From contig CANNFT010000002.1 of assembly GCA_947503895.1 (NCBI GenBank), positions 496,001 through 560,000 on the forward strand: a DNA stretch of 64,000 nucleotides. The letters run 5' to 3'. The notes under the pieces were generated by a model that made no database searches, was not told where the DNA came from, and saw only the letters and a list, made by a program, of their open reading frames with translations. Position numbers and translations under genes: made by a program. This DNA comes from an uncultured Saccharospirillaceae bacterium (GTDB lineage Bacteria; Pseudomonadota; Gammaproteobacteria; Pseudomonadales; Oceanobacteraceae). Below are positions 37,684-47,661 of the stretch, piece after piece. Numbering within the stretch: position 1 is the stretch's first letter; each line of letters opens with the position of its first letter.

Positions 37684-38382
37684 ATGTTAGCAGTCAATCA
37701 GATTGATGTTTTCTATGGGGCGAGCCAAGCACTTTACGACGTTTCAATTCAGGCTCGCATTGGTGAAGTCACCTGTGTTTTGGGGCGCAATGGTGTGGGT
37801 AAAACCACCTTAATGCGAGCATTAGCAGGCCATCAAAAGATCAAGCACGGAGAGATACAGTTTGACGGGCAAGTGATCAGTGGCATGGCCCCCCATGAGT
37901 TAGCCAAACAAGGCATTGCTTATGTCCCACAGGGCCGAGAGATTTTTTCGCAATTAACGGTGGAAGAAAATTTGAAAACGGCTTTTTCTTCTTTACCCAA
38001 ATCACAACGGAGGATGGACGAAGAAATATTCGAGCTATTTCCTGTGTTAAAAAAAATGCTGAAACGTCGCGGAGGAGATTTATCCGGTGGGCAGCAGCAA
38101 CAGCTTGCGATCGCAAGAGCACTATTGTTGCGGCCAAAGGTGTTGATTTTGGATGAGCCTACGGAAGGCATTCAGCCTTCCATCATCAAAGACATTCAGC
38201 GAGTGATTGAGTTGCTGCGCGAGCGGGGGCAAATGGCCATCGTGCTGGTTGAGCAATACTTGGACTTTGCGATGGCGCTAGCGGATCAATACACCATATT
38301 GGAAAGAGGACGAGTTGTATCGCAAGGCAGCGGTGAGGCTTTACAGTTCTCTGAAGAAGCGAAGCAGTGGTTGGCGATTTAG
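37684..38382 (+). CDS. urtE: Urea ABC transporter, ATPase UrtE
   Basis: 232 residues, LivF-type ATPase: Walker A GRNGVGKT, signature LSGGQQQQLAIARALL, Walker B VLILDEPTEGIQPS, switch VLVEQYLDFA. It starts 2 bp after urtD. No urease or urea amidolyase genes follow within the window, so urea breakdown must be encoded elsewhere. Confidence 0.95.
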   Translation: MLAVNQIDVFYGASQALYDVSIQARIGEVTCVLGRNGVGKTTLMRALAGHQKIKHGEIQFDGQVISGMAPHELAKQGIAYVPQGREIFSQLTVEENLKTAFSSLPKSQRRMDEEIFELFPVLKKMLKRRGGDLSGGQQQQLAIARALLLRPKVLILDEPTEGIQPSIIKDIQRVIELLRERGQMAIVLVEQYLDFAMALADQYTILERGRVVSQGSGEALQFSEEAKQWLAI

Positions 38383-38579
38383 CCTGACGTGCATCTGAGC
38401 GAAACCGTGCGGATGGCTGAAATACGAATTTGCCGACTTTGCTAAGCAGTGCGCAGTCCGTTTTTGATGTTGGTCACTTACATCTGTGGATACTTAGACA
38501 CGGGGCTGCTTTAATAGGCCACTTTGTGATCGGTATCGTTACAGGTTAACGGTTCGCCAACCCAATGAATGAGATTGAT

Positions 38580-38912
38580 ATGATGAATATACGCACACTG
38601 TCGGCCAGTTTATTTTTGCTTTTGCCTCTTTTTGCACAAGCCCATGATCCTAGTTTGCACAAAAAAGGTGAAGACCCAAAGTGCGAGCAATTTATGGAAA
38701 AGAATGCTGACAAGCTCGACTCAAAAGACCCGATCACGGTTGCGATGAAAAAACGCTGTCATGCTTTTATGCACAAAAATGCGCACAATGGAGAGGCTAA
38801 GGGCGAGCATAAAAAAGACGCCCATGCAGATCATAAGCATACGGAACACAAACACGAGCACAAAGAAAAGCATGACCATAAAGGTCAGCACAAGCACGAC
38901 CACGCTGAGTAA
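38580..38912 (+). CDS. Exported histidine-rich protein
   Basis: 110 residues from the ATG at 38580 (GAG about 7 nt upstream). Signal peptide MMNIRTLSASLFLLLPLFAQA. The mature part starts HDPSLHKKGEDPKCEQFM and has a Cys pair (CEQF, KKRCH). The last 50 residues are a His/Lys/Glu repeat (DHKHTEHKHEHKEKHDHKGQ and on). Such tails bind Ni, Zn or Cu in the periplasm. It lies 198 bp after urtE. A link to nickel for urease is tempting, but I see no evidence beyond position. No recognised family name. Confidence 0.65.
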   Translation: MMNIRTLSASLFLLLPLFAQAHDPSLHKKGEDPKCEQFMEKNADKLDSKDPITVAMKKRCHAFMHKNAHNGEAKGEHKKDAHADHKHTEHKHEHKEKHDHKGQHKHDHAE

Positions 38913-38982
38913 GTGATAACGGATCGGTCATTGCACATGATGACCGATCCAACGCTGACGTCCTGACTGCAAAACCTCGTGC

Positions 38983-39993
38983 TTACAAAGCTGGTTTTTC
39001 AGGTCGTGGCGCGTAGGCAAATACATCAGAGCGCATTTGCTGATCATGAAACCCCAATTTTTCGAGCCCATCCAATACGGAATAGACAAAATTTGGGCCA
39101 CCACATGCAATGACTCGAATGTGTTTAAGGTCCATGACATCCTGCTGAATGAGATGTTCCACTGGCTCTGGCGTGTAAAACTCACACTCTGGGTTTTCGG
39201 GTGTCATTTGTCGATAACGAATCAAACCCTGCTCGGCCCACTGTGCGGCAACGCTGGAATAAAAACCGCTGACATCGCGATTAATCCAGTATACGTATAA
39301 AGCACTGTGCTGATGTCGAAGTTGTTCTTCGATCATGGCTTTCGCTTGAGAAAACCCCGTACCCGCGACGACAAAAACCAAAGGGTCATGCAGGTTATCG
39401 GACTGCAACCATACATCTCCTTTCGGAAGGCGTGCGCGCACCGTGGGGTGAGATTTCAAGTGATTCAATATCATGCTGGAATTGGGGTTGTCGGAGCTGA
39501 CACCCAAATGTAATTCGAGACTGCGACCATTAGGCGCACTGGCAATGGTGAACGGATACTCGCCGCCGTCGATTAACAACTCAAGATATTGCCCCGCATG
39601 GTAGTCTGGCAGTTTACCGGCCGGTGCCATCAGTTCAATGCGATAGACGTCCTCGCTCATGGGTTCCACTTCAGCTATTTGAAATGCAATATGCTGCAAC
39701 GGAATTTCTCCTGGTCCTAACACGTTATCCAACTCCAAAATAAGGTCGCTGTCTGCGCTGGCGACGCAGGGCAAAAAAATAGATTGTGCAATGCTGTCGG
39801 GTGTCACCAGACCTTGCCGTGTTTTCGCAACACCCGCTATCAGTTTGGCTTTGCACACCTCGCATACGCCGTTCTCACAACTTTTACGTATGCGAATGCC
39901 CGCCTTGGCAGCTGCATTCACCAGGTCTTCATCTGCTTGGGCAGTAAACTGAAGACCTTTTGGTTGCAGTATGACTTTATAAGTCTGGGTCAT
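38983..39993 (-). CDS. Ferredoxin-ferredoxin reductase type flavoprotein (AscD/RfbI-like)
   Basis: 336 residues: an N-terminal plant-type [2Fe-2S] domain (CENGVCEVCKAKL, CVASAD further on) followed by an FNR module with the FAD-binding and NAD-binding parts (YRIELMAPAGKLPDYHAGQY, GTGFSQAKAMIEE, ACGGPNFVYSVLDGLEKLGF). It is annotated in relatives as CDP-6-deoxy-delta-3,4-glucoseen reductase. Here its position next to ubiD (23 bp) is the conserved gammaproteobacterial one, and a role in aromatic or quinone metabolism, like fre beside ubiD in E. coli, is more likely than sugar metabolism. Confidence 0.82.
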   Translation of the reverse strand: MTQTYKVILQPKGLQFTAQADEDLVNAAAKAGIRIRKSCENGVCEVCKAKLIAGVAKTRQGLVTPDSIAQSIFLPCVASADSDLILELDNVLGPGEIPLQHIAFQIAEVEPMSEDVYRIELMAPAGKLPDYHAGQYLELLIDGGEYPFTIASAPNGRSLELHLGVSSDNPNSSMILNHLKSHPTVRARLPKGDVWLQSDNLHDPLVFVVAGTGFSQAKAMIEEQLRHQHSALYVYWINRDVSGFYSSVAAQWAEQGLIRYRQMTPENPECEFYTPEPVEHLIQQDVMDLKHIRVIACGGPNFVYSVLDGLEKLGFHDQQMRSDVFAYAPRPEKPAL

Positions 39994-40016
39994 AGATGTT
40001 TCATCGGCACGGCTTT

Positions 40017-41504
40017 TTAATCGGCTGCGCGGCTTTGATCTAGGATGTCTAATTCATCCCACCGTGCATCCACTTTGGCTTTAATGCTTTCATCCATAAC
40101 GATGGGTACTCCCCATTCGCGATCCGTTTCGCCTGCCCATTTATTGGTGGCATCCATCCCCATCTTCGAGCCTAAACCGGATACGGGTGAGGCAAAGTCG
40201 AGGTAATCGATGGGCGTATTTTCAACCATTACGGTATCGCGCGCTGGGTCCATCCGAGTGGTGATGGCCCAAATAACGTCGTTCCAATCCCGCGCATTCA
40301 CATCATCATCTGTGACAATGACAAATTTGGTGTACATGAATTGCCGTAAGAATGACCACACACCAAGCATGACCCGTTTGGCGTGTCCCGGATATTGTTT
40401 CTTGATGGTCACCACGGCCATGCGATACGAGCAGCCTTCAGGTGGCAGGTAAAAATCGGCGATTTCCGGAAACTGTTTCTGCAATATCGGGACAAACACC
40501 TCATTTAAGGCCACGCCTAATATAGCGGGCTCGTCGGGTGGTCTGCCTGTGTAGGTGCTGTGATAAATAGGATCACGTCGATGCGTGATACGCTCCACCG
40601 TAAAGACAGGGAACTGATCGACTTCATTGTAGTAACCCGTGTGATCACCAAATGGGCCTTCGTCGGCCATATCGTCGGGGTAGATGAAGCCTTCTAAAAT
40701 GATTTCAGCGCTGGCGGGTACTTGCAGGTCGCTGCCTAAGCATTGCACCAACTCCGTTTTGCTGCCCCGCAATAACCCTGCGAAAGCGTATTCGGATAAA
40801 GTATCCGGGACGGGTGTGACGGCTCCCAGTATGGTGGCTGGGTCGGCACCTAATGCTACGGCGACGGGAAAAGGTTGGCCCGGATTGTGTTGCTGCCACT
40901 CACGAAAGTCCAACGCACCGCCACGGTGGCTCAGCCATCGCATAATGAGACGGTTTTTACCGATCACTTGCTGGCGATAAATCCCTAAGTTCTGGCGCTC
41001 TTTGTGCGGCCCTCGGGTGATAACTAATGGCCATGTAATCAAGGGCGCGGCGTCGCCTGGCCAGCAGGTTTGAACGGGAATTTTTCCAAGGTCAACGTCG
41101 TCACCTTCGAGAATAACCTCTTGGCATGGCGCTTTTTTAATGACCTTTGGGCCCATGTTTAGCACTTGCTTAAAGACCGGCAATTTACTCCAAGCGTCTT
41201 TTAAGCCTTTTGGTGGTTCGGGCTCTTTTAAAAATGCCAGCAATTTGCCAATTTCGCGTAGCGCTTCAACACGGGTCTCGCCCATGCCTAATGCCACACG
41301 TTCTGGCGTGCCGAAGAGATTACCCAAGACCGGCATGTCATAGCCAATGGGGTTTTCAAATAGTAAAGCGGGGCCACCGGCACGAAGGGTACGGTCGCAT
41401 ATCTCCGTCATTTCCAAGTTAGGATCAACGGGGTGTGAGATGCGTTTTAGCTGACCCAACTGTTCAAGCTGGTGGATGAAATCACGCAAATCCTTATATT
41501 TCAT
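40017..41504 (-). CDS. ubiD: 3-octaprenyl-4-hydroxybenzoate carboxy-lyase UbiD
   Basis: 495 residues, normal for UbiD. Prenylated-FMN decarboxylase of ubiquinone biosynthesis. Family blocks: [20 protein letters not shown], then RHxGG-type [32 protein letters not shown] with the catalytic acid region, [18 protein letters not shown], and the end motif DAxNKWxxE ([17 protein letters not shown]). Followed by the reductase gene at 39993 after only 23 bp. Confidence 0.97.
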   Translation of the reverse strand: MKYKDLRDFIHQLEQLGQLKRISHPVDPNLEMTEICDRTLRAGGPALLFENPIGYDMPVLGNLFGTPERVALGMGETRVEALREIGKLLAFLKEPEPPKGLKDAWSKLPVFKQVLNMGPKVIKKAPCQEVILEGDDVDLGKIPVQTCWPGDAAPLITWPLVITRGPHKERQNLGIYRQQVIGKNRLIMRWLSHRGGALDFREWQQHNPGQPFPVAVALGADPATILGAVTPVPDTLSEYAFAGLLRGSKTELVQCLGSDLQVPASAEIILEGFIYPDDMADEGPFGDHTGYYNEVDQFPVFTVERITHRRDPIYHSTYTGRPPDEPAILGVALNEVFVPILQKQFPEIADFYLPPEGCSYRMAVVTIKKQYPGHAKRVMLGVWSFLRQFMYTKFVIVTDDDVNARDWNDVIWAITTRMDPARDTVMVENTPIDYLDFASPVSGLGSKMGMDATNKWAGETDREWGVPIVMDESIKAKVDARWDELDILDQSRAAD

Positions 41505-41528
41505 TGGGCTTTTCTTCTATACAGATAA

Positions 41529-41557
41529 CACAAAGGCAGCGATAAGCTGCCTTTGTG
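41529..41557 (-). terminator. Hairpin between rho and ubiD
   Basis: CACAAAGGCAGC (41529-41540) pairs perfectly with GCTGCCTTTGTG (41546-41557) around loop GATAA. It is 22 bp after the rho stop on the minus strand. The following tract is not U-rich. Confidence 0.65.
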
Positions 41558-41579
41558 ATTGAAGTGAAGGGCACGAATG

Positions 41580-42836
41580 TTAGTTCTTCATGGTTAAGAA
41601 GAACTCTTCGTTCGTCTTCGTACCTTTTAAGCGATCATTCAAGAATTCGATGGCTTGCAAGTCTTCTTGCTCTGCCATGATGCGGCGTAATATCCACAAG
41701 CGTTGTAACTCGGCTTCTGGCATCAACATGTCTTCACGACGTGTACCAGAACGGCGAATATTGATCGCTGGGTAAATACGTTTTTCAGCCGCTTTACGAT
41801 CAAGGTGCAGTTCTTGGTTACCGGTACCTTTAAATTCTTCGTAAATGACTTCGTCCATTTTAGAGCCTGTCTCAACCAATGCTGTTGCAATAATGGTTAA
41901 GCTGCCACCCTCTTCAACGTTACGTGCTGCACCAAAGAAGCGTTTTGGTTTTTCCAAAGCATGGGCATCTACACCACCGGTTAATACTTTACCGGATGAC
42001 GGCACGACCGTGTTGTAAGCACGTGCCAAACGAGTGATGGAATCCAATAGAATAACCACGTCTCGCTTATGCTCAACCAATCGCTTGGCTTTTTCGATGA
42101 CCATTTCTGCAACTTGCACGTGACGTGATGGCGGCTCATCGAACGTGGAAGCGACGACTTCACCACGCACAGAGCGTTGCATCTCGGTGACTTCCTCAGG
42201 GCGCTCATCAATTAACAATACGATCAGTTCGCACTCTGGGTTTTTACGCGTAATGGATTGCGCAATGTTCTGCAACAACATGGTCTTACCGGCTTTAGGC
42301 GGTGCAACAATGAGACCACGCTGGCCTTTACCGATCGGTGCGACCAAATCCAATACGCGTGAAGATAGATCTTCGGTACTGCCGTTACCTTGTTCCAATA
42401 TAAAACGTTCGTTGGGGAACAGCGGTGTTAAGTTTTCAAACAGAATTTTGCTTTTGGCATTTTCTGGTGGTTCGCCGTTCACTTCATTCACTTTCAATAG
42501 GGCGAAGTAACGTTCACCTTCTTTCGGTGGACGAATTTTTCCGGCTATCGTGTCGCCTTTACGCATGTTGAAGCGGCGTATTTGACTAGGTGAAACATAG
42601 ATATCGTCAGGGCCGGCTAAATAGGAGCTGTCGGCTGAGCGTAAAAAGCCGAAACCATCTTGTAAAATTTCGAGAACACCGTCGCCATAGATGTCTTCGC
42701 CGCCTTTAGCGTGGCGTTTGAGAATGGAGAAAATTAGGTCTTGTTTGCGAGAACGGCTAAAGTTCTCCATACCCATTTCTTCTGCGATGCCCAGTAATTC
42801 GGGGACGGACTTTTTCTTCAGTTCAGTTAGATTCAT
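41580..42836 (-). CDS. rho: Transcription termination factor Rho
   Basis: 418 residues, the length of E. coli Rho (419). Hexameric RNA-dependent helicase that ends transcription. Start chosen at ATG 42836 ([15 protein letters not shown], as in E. coli); the open frame to 42899 adds 21 residues with no match. RNA-binding domain block [19 protein letters not shown], Walker A APPKAGKT, Walker [16 protein letters not shown], then [22 protein letters not shown] and [11 protein letters not shown]. No insert. Confidence 0.98.
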   Translation of the reverse strand: MNLTELKKKSVPELLGIAEEMGMENFSRSRKQDLIFSILKRHAKGGEDIYGDGVLEILQDGFGFLRSADSSYLAGPDDIYVSPSQIRRFNMRKGDTIAGKIRPPKEGERYFALLKVNEVNGEPPENAKSKILFENLTPLFPNERFILEQGNGSTEDLSSRVLDLVAPIGKGQRGLIVAPPKAGKTMLLQNIAQSITRKNPECELIVLLIDERPEEVTEMQRSVRGEVVASTFDEPPSRHVQVAEMVIEKAKRLVEHKRDVVILLDSITRLARAYNTVVPSSGKVLTGGVDAHALEKPKRFFGAARNVEEGGSLTIIATALVETGSKMDEVIYEEFKGTGNQELHLDRKAAEKRIYPAINIRRSGTRREDMLMPEAELQRLWILRRIMAEQEDLQAIEFLNDRLKGTKTNEEFFLTMKN

Positions 42837-42945
42837 AGATGTGATGTTGTGGTTATGAAAGAAAGGGGGAATTTGATTTGAAATGAGCTGAGTGCTCAAA
42901 AATTATTCTGGAGTTACTATAGTCGCTTTTTTTAAGGGAGTCCAG

Positions 42946-42968
42946 AAAATGCCCCGATGGACGGGGCA
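42946..42968 (-). terminator. Rho-independent terminator of trxA
   Basis: Minus strand: TGCCCCG, loop, CGGGGCA, then TTTT. It lies 64-86 bp after the trxA stop and before rho. Confidence 0.75.
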
Positions 42969-43031
42969 CAGACAATTCAGGTCGTTATTTCTTCGGTTTG
43001 CGCAGTGCAAACGGATGAAAGTCCTGAAAGC

Positions 43032-43358
43032 CTAGATGTGGCTGTCGATAAAAGCAGTCAGCTGAGACTTTGACAAAGCGCCGACCTTCGTTGCTTCAAT
43101 GTTGCCACCTTTGAAGAGCATCAATGTAGGGATGCCACGGATGCCAAACTTTGGCGGTGTTGCATCATTTTCTTCGATGTTCAGCTTGCACACTTTGATT
43201 TTGCCAGCGTATTCGTCTGCAATTTCTTCCAGTACAGGGGCGATCATCTTACATGGGCCACACCATTCAGCCCAATAATCGACCAGCACAGGGACGTCTG
43301 ATTGCAGGACGTCAGCTTCAAATGAATCGTCAGTTACGTTTACGATGTTGTCGCTCAT
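43032..43358 (-). CDS. trxA: Thioredoxin 1
   Basis: 108 residues. Cytoplasmic disulfide reductant with active site WCGPCK in [18 protein letters not shown]. The cis-Pro loop ([14 protein letters not shown]) is standard. Upstream of rho as in E. coli and pseudomonads. Confidence 0.98.
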   Translation of the reverse strand: MSDNIVNVTDDSFEADVLQSDVPVLVDYWAEWCGPCKMIAPVLEEIADEYAGKIKVCKLNIEENDATPPKFGIRGIPTLMLFKGGNIEATKVGALSKSQLTAFIDSHI

Positions 43359-43541
43359 AGTACTCTTATTCCAGTTCGCAGATTGCGATGGGGTGTAATC
43401 ATAGCACTTGGCTAAATTAGGTAAAGGGGGATAACACGACTGTGTGGCAGGAGACGCGCTTTCATCGTGTTATGCTCAACCTAAATTTTAAGTGAGGCCA
43501 TACATTACGGGCCTTAGAGCAATTATTGAACAGTAGGCTTC

Positions 43542-45059
43542 ATGATCATGCCGTCTTTGGAACATAGCGTTTTAGGTCAACAACAGCTGGCCGCCATTGA
43601 TTTAGGCTCGAATAGCTTCCATCTTGTGGTCGCGCGCTTGGTCGATGGCCACATTCAAACACTGGAAAAACGCGGCGAGAAAGTCCAATTGGCGGCCGGT
43701 CTCGATAAGCAAAGGCGTATATCGGAGGCCGCGCAAGGTCGAGCATTGGCCTGTTTAGAGCGCTTTGCTCAACGCATACGCGGCCTAGAAGCGCATCAAA
43801 TCACCATTTTAGGCACCAATACTCTGCGCTCCGCGAGCAACGCAAAGGCCTTTATCGAGCAGGCCAACGGCATCTTGGGCTTCCCGATCGAAGTTATATC
43901 AGGGATCGAGGAGGCACGGCTGGTGTATTTAGGTGTCGCTCACACCCTCGCGGATGATATCGGTCGCCGATTGGTCATCGACATCGGCGGTGGTTCAACG
44001 GAATTCGTTATTGGCGAGCGATTTGAGCCAGTAGAACTCGAAAGCCTACACATGGGCTGTGTCACGTACACTGACCGATTTTTCCCGCAAGGCAAGATTA
44101 CCCAAGCCAGTTTTGAGCGTGCCATTGCTGCAGCCAAGCAAGAAATTCTCCGTATTAAAGGCCCCTATCAAAAATTGGGTTGGCAAAACGTTGTCGGTTC
44201 TTCTGGCACCATACGCGCTGCCAATCGAGTGCTGACGGGTTACGGTTTGAGCCAGAACAACATTACATGGGATGGCCTTAAACGATTACAGCAAATGATG
44301 GTGGATTGGGGAGATGTGACACAACTCAATTTGCAGGGCGTCAAAGATGAGCGGCAAAAAGTATTTGCTGCCGGTGTCGCTATTTTAATCGGTGTCTTTG
44401 AAACATTGGATCTACAAGAAATGACCTACAGCGATGGCGCCCTGCGAGAGGGCGCGCTGTACGACTTAATCGGTAGAGCAAAACATGAAGACGTGAGAGA
44501 GCGCACGGTGCGTGCGATGCAGGCTCGGTTTAAAGTCGATAAAGAGCAAGCGGTGCGTGTGCGTAACACCGCATTAGCATTGTTTGAACAAGTGAAGCAG
44601 TCTTGGTCAATTGATGGGGCTGAATACAAAAATGGACTGCGTTGGTCGGCAGAACTGTTTGAAGTTGGATTAGGCATCGCACACTCGCAGTTTCATAAGC
44701 ACGGAGCTTATTTGGTGGGGCATGCCGATATGCCAGGATTTTCATTGCCCACACAGGCTGCACTGGCAGTGATGATTCGTCATCACAGAAGGAAGCTGCA
44801 CATTGACAGCTATGACATTTTTTCAGAACAAGAAAAAGTAAAGTGGATTCGATTAACCATGTTGTTGCGCTTGGCGGTGTTGCTGCACCAAGGTCGTGGT
44901 ATAGAAGCGGTCGCGATTCCCACTTTTTCCATTGATCAACAGCGCATCCATTTAAGTTTTCCTGCAAACTGGCTTCATCAACATCCCATGACCAGCATGG
45001 ATTTAGAGTTAGAAACCTCATTTCTACATGCAGCAGGATATGAGTTAGTTTTTCATTAA
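43542..45059 (+). CDS. ppx: Exopolyphosphatase Ppx
   Basis: 505 residues, the usual length for Ppx. Removes terminal phosphates from polyphosphate. Acetate/sugar-kinase fold motifs: AAIDLGSNSFHLVVARL (phosphate 1), VIDIGGGSTEFVIGE (phosphate 2), NVVGSSGTIRAAN and YSDGALREGALYDLI. The helical C-terminal HD-like part (GLGIAHSQFHKHGAYLV, MIRHHRRKL) is present. ATG 43542 or 43548 are both possible. In related genomes ppk1 sits next to ppx; here 8.9 kb separate them. Confidence 0.95.
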   Translation: MIMPSLEHSVLGQQQLAAIDLGSNSFHLVVARLVDGHIQTLEKRGEKVQLAAGLDKQRRISEAAQGRALACLERFAQRIRGLEAHQITILGTNTLRSASNAKAFIEQANGILGFPIEVISGIEEARLVYLGVAHTLADDIGRRLVIDIGGGSTEFVIGERFEPVELESLHMGCVTYTDRFFPQGKITQASFERAIAAAKQEILRIKGPYQKLGWQNVVGSSGTIRAANRVLTGYGLSQNNITWDGLKRLQQMMVDWGDVTQLNLQGVKDERQKVFAAGVAILIGVFETLDLQEMTYSDGALREGALYDLIGRAKHEDVRERTVRAMQARFKVDKEQAVRVRNTALALFEQVKQSWSIDGAEYKNGLRWSAELFEVGLGIAHSQFHKHGAYLVGHADMPGFSLPTQAALAVMIRHHRRKLHIDSYDIFSEQEKVKWIRLTMLLRLAVLLHQGRGIEAVAIPTFSIDQQRIHLSFPANWLHQHPMTSMDLELETSFLHAAGYELVFH

Positions 45060-45083
45060 AATGGCAAGACACATAAATACGTT

Positions 45084-45395
45084 ATGAAAATTATTAAAAG
45101 CGCTTTGTACAAAGCAGACAGAGCTTGGGGAGCGATGGACATCGCCAATATGAACGGTGTGACGACTCGCTTACATTGGACCGACCAGCCTTATAAATGG
45201 CACATCAATGATGGTGAAGAAGTGTTTGCGGTGTTACAGGGTGAAGTGATGATGCACTACCGAGAAAGCGGCCAAGAAAAAAAATCACTGTTGGAAGTTG
45301 GTGATATTTTCTATGCATCAGTGGGCACGGAGCATGTTGCTCACCCAGTTGGAGAAGCCCGCATATTAGTGATCGAAAAAGAAGGCAGTGTATAG
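45084..45395 (+). CDS. Small cupin-domain protein
   Basis: 103 residues, a single cupin barrel. Metal-binding pattern: HINDGEEVFAVLQGEV (motif 1, with His and Glu) and HVAHPVGEARIL (motif 2 His). No known specificity. It begins 24 bp after ppx and may share its transcript; the 1.1-kb gap behind it marks the start of non-backbone sequence. Confidence 0.8.
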   Translation: MKIIKSALYKADRAWGAMDIANMNGVTTRLHWTDQPYKWHINDGEEVFAVLQGEVMMHYRESGQEKKSLLEVGDIFYASVGTEHVAHPVGEARILVIEKEGSV

Positions 45396-46534
45396 CACGA
45401 TCAATTTATTGAACGCCAATGGTTCAAATTGCCCTTCGGGGCATTATCAATCGTTCCAACCACTTCTTATGACAGCCCACTGATACAGTGACATCACCTA
45501 TGAAAATGCGTATGGCATATGTAGGTCACCCATCGAACCAAACAGCAAGTTATCTTTTTCAGATTTTCAATATCCAGCCTCAGTCTTTTAACTTCCCACC
45601 CCAATAAATACAGGTCAATAATTCACGACGGCTGAATCGGAGTAATCCATCGGATTGATCTGCTCGGCTAAAGTATGAATTTTGACATGATAAAGGACAG
45701 CAAAGACTTAAAAGGTCTGATTCGTTTTCCTTATATATCGAACTTATCGCTGTCCATCTCTCACTAAATTAAAAATTGATGCAGATCAATTTCGTAAAAA
45801 ATGATTGATGGCCAAACACGGGCGGCATTCAATATTTTTAAAAGTAGCCTAATTGAGCCTCTGGGTGTTCCTCTCGGACATTAATGTTTGTTAAGTCTCA
45901 TGCAAGTGGCGTACACGCTAATCCTATTGGGCAGGTTTGGTGCATAAATGTGTGTGAAGGGCGAATAAAATCTATTTTCTTACGCTCGAAAGCAAATTGG
46001 TCTTAGATTATTTTAGACGAAATAACATAAGCCACTTGAAAGCATGTTTCATAATTTTAATAGGCTGCCGGTCATGAAAGCGTCACGCAAACATAAAATA
46101 ATGGCTTGGAATATCTAAATACTAAAAGTAGATCATTCTGAATAAAGCACGTGGTGACATGCATGCTGGTGGGGTCGATATAAAGAAAGCTCGATATAAA
46201 AAATGATCTATCGGAACGCTAAATTTTTACAGGTTAGGAGGTGTCTAGAAAAATTGAAGTGAGATGATGGTTAATGAAAATCCAAAAGTTCATTAACGAT
46301 GGAATACAAGGATGACGAATATTGGTCCCAGTGTTCGTTAGGGTGAATGTCATGGAAGAAGTAGCGATTCGTTAAATATTCACCGACATTAGAAATGAAA
46401 TAAGCCGTCCCAAGAAAATGATTGGCTGTTTGCTATTGAAGAAAGCAATGGTGAGCAGGGTTTGATTCATATTAAAAACACACATAAAAACTACCAGGAA
46501 GCAGGCTGTATGCCTTTCCCTGAAGGATTGAAAA
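45396..46534. other. 1.1-kb region without a clear gene
   Basis: AT-rich, no open frame above 60 codons. Noted: TCGATATAAA occurs twice, 16 bp apart (46175-46184 and 46191-46200). A protein-like open stretch runs in the last 170 bp (frame opening after a TGA near 46395, reading NDWLFAIEESNGEQGLIHIK, then NTHKNYQEAGCMPFPEGLKS and on) and overlaps the start of the desaturase gene; this may be the end of a decayed gene. I found no tRNA, repeat array or transposase. Confidence 0.45.
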
Positions 46535-47650
46535 GTGACTCACGCTACGCAAAACCCCTATACAAAAATACCTGAGCATATTATTGAACAGCTCAGCCCG
46601 CTGCAGAAAAAAGATAACTATCATGGTTTGTTAGCCATACTAAGTGATTATCTCACCATTGCTTTTGCTGTATACCTGACACTGGGTGTTTCGTATTGGT
46701 TGTATCCAATTTCATTGATTATTATTGGTGCAGTACAAAGATCATTTGCAAATATATTTCATGAATCGGCTCATAACTCTTTAGCAAAAAGTAAATGGAT
46801 TAACTACTTTTCGGGCACGACACTCACGGGCCACCTGATCTTACATTTACTGATCCCGTATAAAAAATCACATATTTTGCAGCACCATCCGCATCTAGGA
46901 CACGAAGAAAAAGATCCTGATTATGCATTCCATTTGCAATTAGGTGTATACAACGAAAATGAATCTACCACACGTTTTTTTGTGAAAAATGTTTTATTGG
47001 CCGTCATTGGCTATCGAACACTGTCTTATATTATTTACATCTACCGTGATCGCTTCATGTTTAAAGATAAAGGCGGTACGTCTGCTCTGTTTGGTATTGG
47101 TGCCGAGCGATTACTATTTGTGGGTTTATGGGCAGTACTGATCGGTCTAGCGGTGTATTTTAATCTGGCTCAGGAATTACTGTTGTTCTGGTTTGTACCA
47201 TTGTTTACAACCGGCATTGCGATTGGTTGGTTGGTTGAACTCGCCGAACACTATCCATTACCACAATCAGAAGATAAACCGTATTTTCTGACGCGTAACC
47301 GTCACGGTTGGTATTTAGAGCGTTTTCTACTCGGTCGTCATAATGACAATTACCATTTGATCCATCATATGCGTCCTGCCATTCCATTTTATAACTTACG
47401 CAAAGCGCACAAAATATTACTACAGGACCCGACCTATCGAGACTGGGATGCAGTTTGGGGAGGGATCTTTACCAAAAATCGAGATAACGAAGAAACCATG
47501 ATCAGCTACACGCGTAAATACCGTGAGTGGTTAAAAGCCCATCCATCGGAAAAAGGTAAGCCCTACGCAGAGCATTTTATGAAGCATCGTTTTGACTCAG
47601 ATCGAGCTTCTCACTCTGTTACCACGAACACAAACATGCAGTCAGCATAG
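46535..47650 (+). CDS. Membrane fatty-acid-desaturase-family diiron enzyme
   Basis: 371 residues, GTG start behind AAGGA. An integral membrane desaturase/hydroxylase with three His boxes: HESAHN, HILQHHPHLGHEEKD and HLIHH, plus a late H. Membrane spans are near 40-75, 95-110, 190-235. The family oxidises acyl chains, but members also act on amino-acid-derived metabolites (RtxC of rhizobitoxine, for example). Here it opens a five-gene run with enzymes of amino-acid chemistry, so a non-lipid substrate is a reasonable guess; that is inference. 11 bp separate it from the next gene. Confidence 0.8.
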   Translation: MTHATQNPYTKIPEHIIEQLSPLQKKDNYHGLLAILSDYLTIAFAVYLTLGVSYWLYPISLIIIGAVQRSFANIFHESAHNSLAKSKWINYFSGTTLTGHLILHLLIPYKKSHILQHHPHLGHEEKDPDYAFHLQLGVYNENESTTRFFVKNVLLAVIGYRTLSYIIYIYRDRFMFKDKGGTSALFGIGAERLLFVGLWAVLIGLAVYFNLAQELLLFWFVPLFTTGIAIGWLVELAEHYPLPQSEDKPYFLTRNRHGWYLERFLLGRHNDNYHLIHHMRPAIPFYNLRKAHKILLQDPTYRDWDAVWGGIFTKNRDNEETMISYTRKYREWLKAHPSEKGKPYAEHFMKHRFDSDRASHSVTTNTNMQSA

Positions 47651-47661
47651 GGGATTACAGC

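Noticed and set aside
43546..45072. Several minus-strand frames over ppx
   Set aside because: Complements of a well-conserved gene; no independent support.
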